Positions 58,860 to 64,000 of a stretch of 64,000 nucleotides of DNA are shown piece after piece. Under the pieces are notes generated by a model. That model ran no database searches. It was not told where the DNA came from and worked only from the letters and a program-made list of their open reading frames with translations. The position numbers and the translations under genes were made by a program. This DNA is from Chaetorhynchus papuensis (lineage: Eukaryota > Chordata > Aves > Passeriformes > Rhipiduridae). The stretch covers positions 620,001 to 684,000 of the forward strand of contig VWYX01000212.1 of assembly GCA_013396525.1 (NCBI GenBank), written 5' to 3'. How positions within the stretch are numbered: the stretch's first letter is position 1; every line of letters begins with the position of its first letter.

Positions 58860-59620
58860 CTGTCACATGTTTGTGGTGGTCACATGTCTTGAGGCTAAGG
58901 ATCATTAACCAACTCTATTTCCTACTCTTATATGTACGTGGCAGGACATCCCTCCCTGCCACAGGAGAGCTTATCTGCTCTGTCCAGCAGCTGGTTCGCA
59001 GCTCCATTCTCCCACCTCACATGAATTGGTGAGATAACCCTGGCCGGACAGATGCCCAGCAGTGAGTTATCTCTGGCACCAGGGAGGTGAGATCGTCAGC
59101 TGATAATAACATCTCTCCTTGAGAGCAAGATGTAGACAGATAAGCTAGAATTCCTGACTGAGAGACACGTTACTTTACTAGCTATAAAAGCAACAGTAAT
59201 TTTCATGGAGGTAGAAGCCTCCTACACACACTCTGGAAACGTGCAGGACTTCTCCTGCGAGTTCAGATGCGAATTCTTGGTTACTTTCCTGGGAACTGAG
59301 AGGAAGGATTCTATGTGTGCCCCATGAGCAATTGGATGGTAAGATACTTTGAATCTTAATCTATACTATTTCTTCACTAGCTGTAATATTAGGTACCTCA
59401 CTCATGCACTGTATGTTAACTACTATAGTGTTTCTTTTGTTTGTCCTGTGTAGTAAATAATCTGTTAAAGTCTTATGTCTGTTAAATTTATGTCTATTAA
59501 ATAAATAATGCATTTTGTAATAGACCTAATTGGTCATTATTAAGAACCTGCTAGTGAGAGCAATCTGGGGTGCAGGCCGCCCCAAACAGAGCTACTGCCA
59601 GAAATCTGAGTCAAAGGCAG
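58860..59620 (+). mobile_element. LTR-like block of an avian endogenous retrovirus
   Basis: A TATA-type GCTATAAAAGCAAC at about 59180 is followed by TGGAGGTAGAAGCCTCCTAC, GGACTTCTCCTGCGAGTTC, CTGGGAACTGAGAGGAAGGA, then GTTTGTCCTGTGTAGTAAAT and an AATAAATAAT signal near 59500. This is the promoter-to-poly(A) order of an LTR I recognise in birds. Ends and target duplications were not found, so the limits are rough, and part of the right side may be internal or leader sequence. No viral gene is seen. Confidence 0.45.
59178..59191 (+). promoter_or_regulatory. TATA-box-like element in LTR block
   Basis: GCTATAAAAGCAAC lies in the expected place for an LTR promoter, about 320 bases before the AATAAA-type signal. 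Activity is unknown. Confidence 0.35.
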
Positions 59621-62289
59621 GACTTCCTAAAGCTCTTCTCTCCATTCGTAACAATGTACACCAAGAATATTGCAAAGATTATGATGGAATTAAATATTTG
59701 TTGACACTTTATACATAGAGCAATTTCCAATTAACCAAATTATCTCACATCACTAAAAAATGGTTGTTCACTGCAATTTTTATGTTGATTTAATTAAGTA
59801 TGCTTATATTTCTGCAGCAGAATTGTACTTGGGTAACCCAGATTTTGGGTTACAAACCAAACCAAGCATTTTGTCCACAGTGGATCTTATGAAGCTCTGT
59901 TGACTGCTACTTGTGTCTTAAAGTTGATTTACTATGTTAAGAGAAATATACTGGGGTTATGAAATGAGCTGACCACCTCTCAGACAATACCCATACAAGA
60001 GAGGAATTTGGACTGATGGTTAAATTCTCTGCTGCTTAAAATGGCATAAGTGATGCTGGAATTTCATAAGTACTGCTCTGGATGAGAAATTTACTATGTC
60101 TGATAAGGACTAAATGTTCTCTGTAGCTTCTTTTTCAGTGAACATATTAAACAAGATCTTTGCCATCTTGCTGAAATGGATTAGTAAATTCCAAAACTGT
60201 TATGCAGATAGTGGGTTTTGGACCTCTGTCTCCTAGAAAGTCAGACTTAACCAGACACATAAGCAAACAAAAATTGTACAGACAGACTGTTCCAGAGATG
60301 AGTGCTAACTGAATAGTTCTATGGTCTGCAAACACAATTACAATAGGTGTGAAAAGCTCACAGATAATGCCTGCAGCGCATGGCAAATAACACAGAATCC
60401 AGGGAAGTAATAAGAATCATTACTGTGAAGGCAGCATTGGAGAGCTGTAGGATGCAGCACCTGACAGAACTGAAATGTGCAGATGTCACATGTATTAAGG
60501 GAGGCTACAAAAATAATGATTCTTATACACGTTAGGCTGACTGTAACAAGACCTGAAGGGAGCGTATGAAAATCTGCTATCAAATTGTGATGGCTTGCTT
60601 TTTTTCATTAGAGATGAGAAAAAAAAAAAAAAAGATTACTGATGAAGAGAATTGTAGAGTCTATACAAAGTGGGTTGGCAGCTTCAGACTCACCAAGTGA
60701 GGAAAGACTCAATTATGGCTTTCTCAAAGGGCAGCCACTGATGACCTTTCAGACCAAGATGGGAAGCAGCACTATGACTGTAAGGATTTTTCACGGAAGG
60801 GGAGACTGGAAAATGTAAGAAAGAACCCTGCAATGCAAAGTATCAAAACACTGAAAATAAATTAAAAACACCAACCAGCTCTCTAGGAAGAATATAAGAA
60901 AAGTCTCTTCTGTTCATGGCAAAATTTCATCTGTCAAGCAAAGTGGTATTGCCCTACAGGACAGCCTAAGGAATGCTTAAGGATTCAGACTTTTGGAGCA
61001 GCAAGAGGGAACTCGTACACAAAATATAGCTTTTGGAAGGTTTGGGAAAGGGCTCTATCTGGATCTATTCAGCAAGTACTACAATTTTTGTCCAGTTTTT
61101 TCATTTGGTCCTGTATGGCTGATCTGATTATAAAAACCATCTGGAAACCAGGCTAAAAGGAAAACTACATGTGTAGGCTGCATAGTGCATTGAATGGAAC
61201 AAGTGACAAAACGAATGGAAGACCACTCACATTTAGGGTGACATTCATACTTAAGTGGTTGTTGCCTCTAACAGGGATGGGTGATGACAGGAAAAAATAG
61301 AGTAACACAGGGAGCACCAATGAATTAGCAACAACTTTTACCAAAATAAAACAACAATCATGTTGCAAACCTTCTAACTGGAAACAAATTATTTTGCATA
61401 GAGGTAGCCTCAACATGTGATATATTCCTAAACACAAGGTCTAGTAGAAACAAAATGTTTCCACATTTTACTCTTTCTCACTAGCTCACAATGTTGTTTA
61501 GGATTATTACAGCTCTTTTCTATGTCGAACATTAAATTTTGGTCACACAACCAACTTAGACTATTTTAGGACTTTGTACACTCTTCTCCTGCTGTAAATC
61601 TTCACTCATCATTAAAATGGTCTAAAGTGAAATCACATGCTGAAAAAAAAGATTCTTTTCAGAGACTGTAATTGTCAGTCAATGATTTTGCATTCCCTGC
61701 AGAAATCTCACTAAGAAAAGAAAATGCTAGATGAGGACATAGATCTTCATTCACAACGTTTTACATTCCCAGTCCTCTTCTGGGATTTTGAATGCCAAAC
61801 TGGGCTGCCTCTGCCAATTGTATCATCCTCATTAATAATGTATCTGCATTACTAATGAAGACTTAGCTATTTTTGAAAAGGACACTCAATTTAGACAAAC
61901 ATTCAAATTTCTTTCTCCCATAGCAATGCAGCATCACTAGAAATTAGAGGAGGAACAAATACTTATTTTGACCCCAAGGCAAGTCAAAATGTGCATACCA
62001 AACCAATTAGGAATTGTTCAGTTACCTTGGCCCGGTTCAACAACTAGTACCATTATTGACATGACAGAGAAGGAAAATATGCCAAGGCAGTAAAATGGAT
62101 AGGAAAAAGTGTTTCCCATTGACTTCTCTCTATGGTTAAGTGACAAAAAGACCCTATATTACTACTTGGAACATTCTCAACCCTATTTACAAGTACAAGA
62201 TCCTGTACTGCAACTTTCATTCCAGGTTGGACCCAAAGAAAAGTTTTAATAGTTATTCAAGACTTGACTAGACAAAGCCACAGTTTACC

Positions 62290-62385
62290 AGGCGTAGGGT
62301 TGCTGGCAGTCCTGCTTTGAGGGAGTGGTTGGCTCAATGATCTCCAGAGGTCTGCTTTGACCATTGTGTACCAAAGGAGACAGCA
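62290..62385 (+). repeat. possible CR1 LINE 3' end fragment
   Basis: GGCAGTCCTGCTTTGAGGGA followed by GGCTCAATGATCTCCAGAGG resembles the last 60-90 bases of a sense CR1 copy. It is short and diverged, so I am unsure. Confidence 0.4.
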
Positions 62386-63795
62386 GCACATGGACCGGGA
62401 AAGAAGGGTGCCTGAAGCCTCCTGGGGAGGTCTGAAGCCGTCTTGCTATATCACCGCAAACAAGTGGGGCTTCTAAAATGGAAGAGGAGCTCAAGGCTCA
62501 GCACCCTCTAGCACTTGTGTGATTTCTCATTTCTGAGAAGGGAGAGGAAAGAAGCCAGCAGAGACTTGAAGAAAAAAACCCCATCATCTGCATGCTCTAT
62601 TCTGCCCCAACGCTCTCTTCAGCTTTCTCCAATTGGGAGGCTTCTCACCACAGTTCCCTCTTCTATCCCCATCCCTGCCCTGGACAGCCTCTCCCACCAG
62701 CATCCCGGCTCTGCTTTTATGGGAGTCCCCAGTGCATGTTCCTAACACATTTCTCGTGCCTGCCTCCAAATGAAGATGCCTGTCCCCTTCCCATATTGAA
62801 AATCATACTCTTTTCTCATTTTACTGCTCATTCCAAACACTTATAACTTACTCGAAGTCCTTTGAAATTTTCACCTTGATTTAGAATAATTTCATGCAGT
62901 TCCCCAAACAACACTATGCCATTATTCCTATTGTACAAAATGATTCATTTTGACATCTGTATGGGAAATGACTGTGACACATTTTCAAATTCTTTCAGCA
63001 GGCTGTAAATCATTTCACGAATCCACACTCCCTTCATCAGAAAAGAAGGCTCAAAAGCACATAAATATCTTAAATGTTCCTAGCCAGCATCCTCTTCTTT
63101 CTTTCCAGTTGCCCAGTTTGCAGTTGAAAGACTTCTCACAAATTTCTACCCAAAAACTGGATACACTTGCTGTGCTTCCCGATGCTAAGTTTTATTCCTG
63201 TAGTTTATCATGTGAGATACAAAGAAAACAAAATGGAAATGTTATTTATAGTTAGACCAGACTACTTTATCAAAGGAAACAGTTGCCATTTTTTCTGAGA
63301 TACGCAACCAAGCTGAGAAAGGCAACCAAGGGAACTGTAGCATTGCCTCAGAGCTGCAGGCTCTTGTGTTTCTCTGGTTCCTTGAATCTCATCCTACTGT
63401 ACATGCACATCTGCTGGAATTCATTTTGAGAATGAAGCTACAGCCTGGAAGGGCCATGTAGAAAACTGTACTGCGTTGCACAATTTTCAACCCCATGAGA
63501 ATGGGGCTGTAATGGATACAGCTCCATCTCTTTCAGCCAGCTTCTTTAAATTCCTCCTGAACTGCTCCTTCCAGCCAGCATGCTGGCACTGCCTTTACCC
63601 ACCAGGGAGTCTGGGCCATACACCTGGATGGCAGAGAGCTCTGTCTTGTGGAACTTGCTCTAAATGGGACTTGGAGGTTCCCAATCTAATGCTGGGGAAA
63701 GCAGTAAGTCTGGATGGCACTCCAGATCCTGGTCCTTTTTCACCCTCTCTAGCACTGAACCACATTATTCAGGATAGACTTCATGCCCATGTTAA

Positions 63796-63812
63796 TTTTT
63801 TTTTTTTTTTTT
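63796..63812. repeat. T17 homopolymer
   Basis: A run of 17 T with no recognisable retroposed sequence on either side, so not clearly a retroposon tail. Confidence 0.9.
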
Positions 63813-64000
63813 GCATTTTCATAGGGACTTTAGGAAGGAAGAAAGTAAAAAAAAATAAACATGCGACAAAACCAGGTTTGACATATTTATTTCTTGGCTG
63901 ATAAAACATGAATATTTTTGTTTGTTATACTAACAGTCCAGCAATGATGACAAACAGGAAAAGAAGCTCACAAAAAAAAAGGAGATTTTGAACATCTACT

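Larger units (their letters stand above)
57210..64000 (-). other. ADCY1: ADCY1 intron upstream of residue-266 exon (partial)
   Basis: I searched this end for the exon expected just upstream (human residues roughly 214-265, ending in the NEKQ region) and did not find it, so it should lie beyond 64000. The stretch holds a CR1 copy with an internal deletion at 58.26-58.55 kb, a 35-bp tandem duplication beside it, an LTR-like block at about 58.86-59.62 kb, a possible CR1 end near 62.3 kb, an A15 run at 60619 and a T17 run at 63796. Confidence 0.75.

Noticed and set aside
63476..63901. 141-codon plus-strand open frame ending in a T17-encoded Phe run
   Set aside because: No recognisable domain. 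It reads through a homopolymer and shows no conserved-looking motif.
1..64000. CRISPR arrays, bacterial operons, tRNA or rRNA genes
   Set aside because: None seen. The short tandem duplications (13, 15 and 35 bp, two copies each) lack spacers, and the sequence is a vertebrate intron-exon landscape.

Overview
This window is vertebrate nuclear DNA, almost certainly from a bird and probably a neoavian one. The grounds are repeats I recognise: CR1 LINE fragments with the avian-type 3' end on both strands, and long terminal repeats of bird endogenous retroviruses. It holds one recognisable gene, on the minus strand: ADCY1, the calcium/calmodulin-stimulated adenylate cyclase. Ten consecutive coding exons lie between 322 and 57209. 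They sum to 1284 nt, or 428 codons, and match human residues 266-693 (human protein recalled from memory) with no insertion or deletion. Every junction has AG/GT sites and the codon phases join cleanly.

Transcription runs from high to low coordinates. From 64000 to 57210 is the intron upstream of the first exon seen. The exons for the N-terminus and first six membrane helices must lie beyond the right edge. The exons at 57.1, 49.1, 35.4, 28.0 and 26.4 kb build the C1a catalytic domain, including both metal-binding aspartates and the arginine of the active site. The exon at 12.6 kb carries the calmodulin-binding helix of C1b. The exon at 9.1 kb carries two RxxS sites matching the CaM kinase IV sites. 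The exons at 7.6, 4.3 and 0.4 kb encode membrane helices 7, 8 and 9. The rest of the second membrane half and the C2 catalytic domain lie beyond the left edge.

The introns (1.4 to 13.7 kb) hold decayed CR1 fragments near 2.0, 15.3, 19.0, 21.5, 33.7, 41.7, 51.2, 58.3 and perhaps 62.3 kb. They also hold one well-delimited solo LTR at 24151-25577 with a 5-bp target duplication, two looser LTR-like blocks near 47 and 59 kb, simple repeats and short tandem duplications. An assembly gap occupies 11044-11274. I see no other protein gene, RNA gene or CRISPR array. The short open frames outside the exons look like chance ORFs or repeat remnants. I found no new biological system. The points most worth a second look are a UG repeat 72 nt upstream of a weak acceptor of a catalytic exon, and a sense-oriented LTR with an intact poly(A) signal between the catalytic and calmodulin-binding exons.
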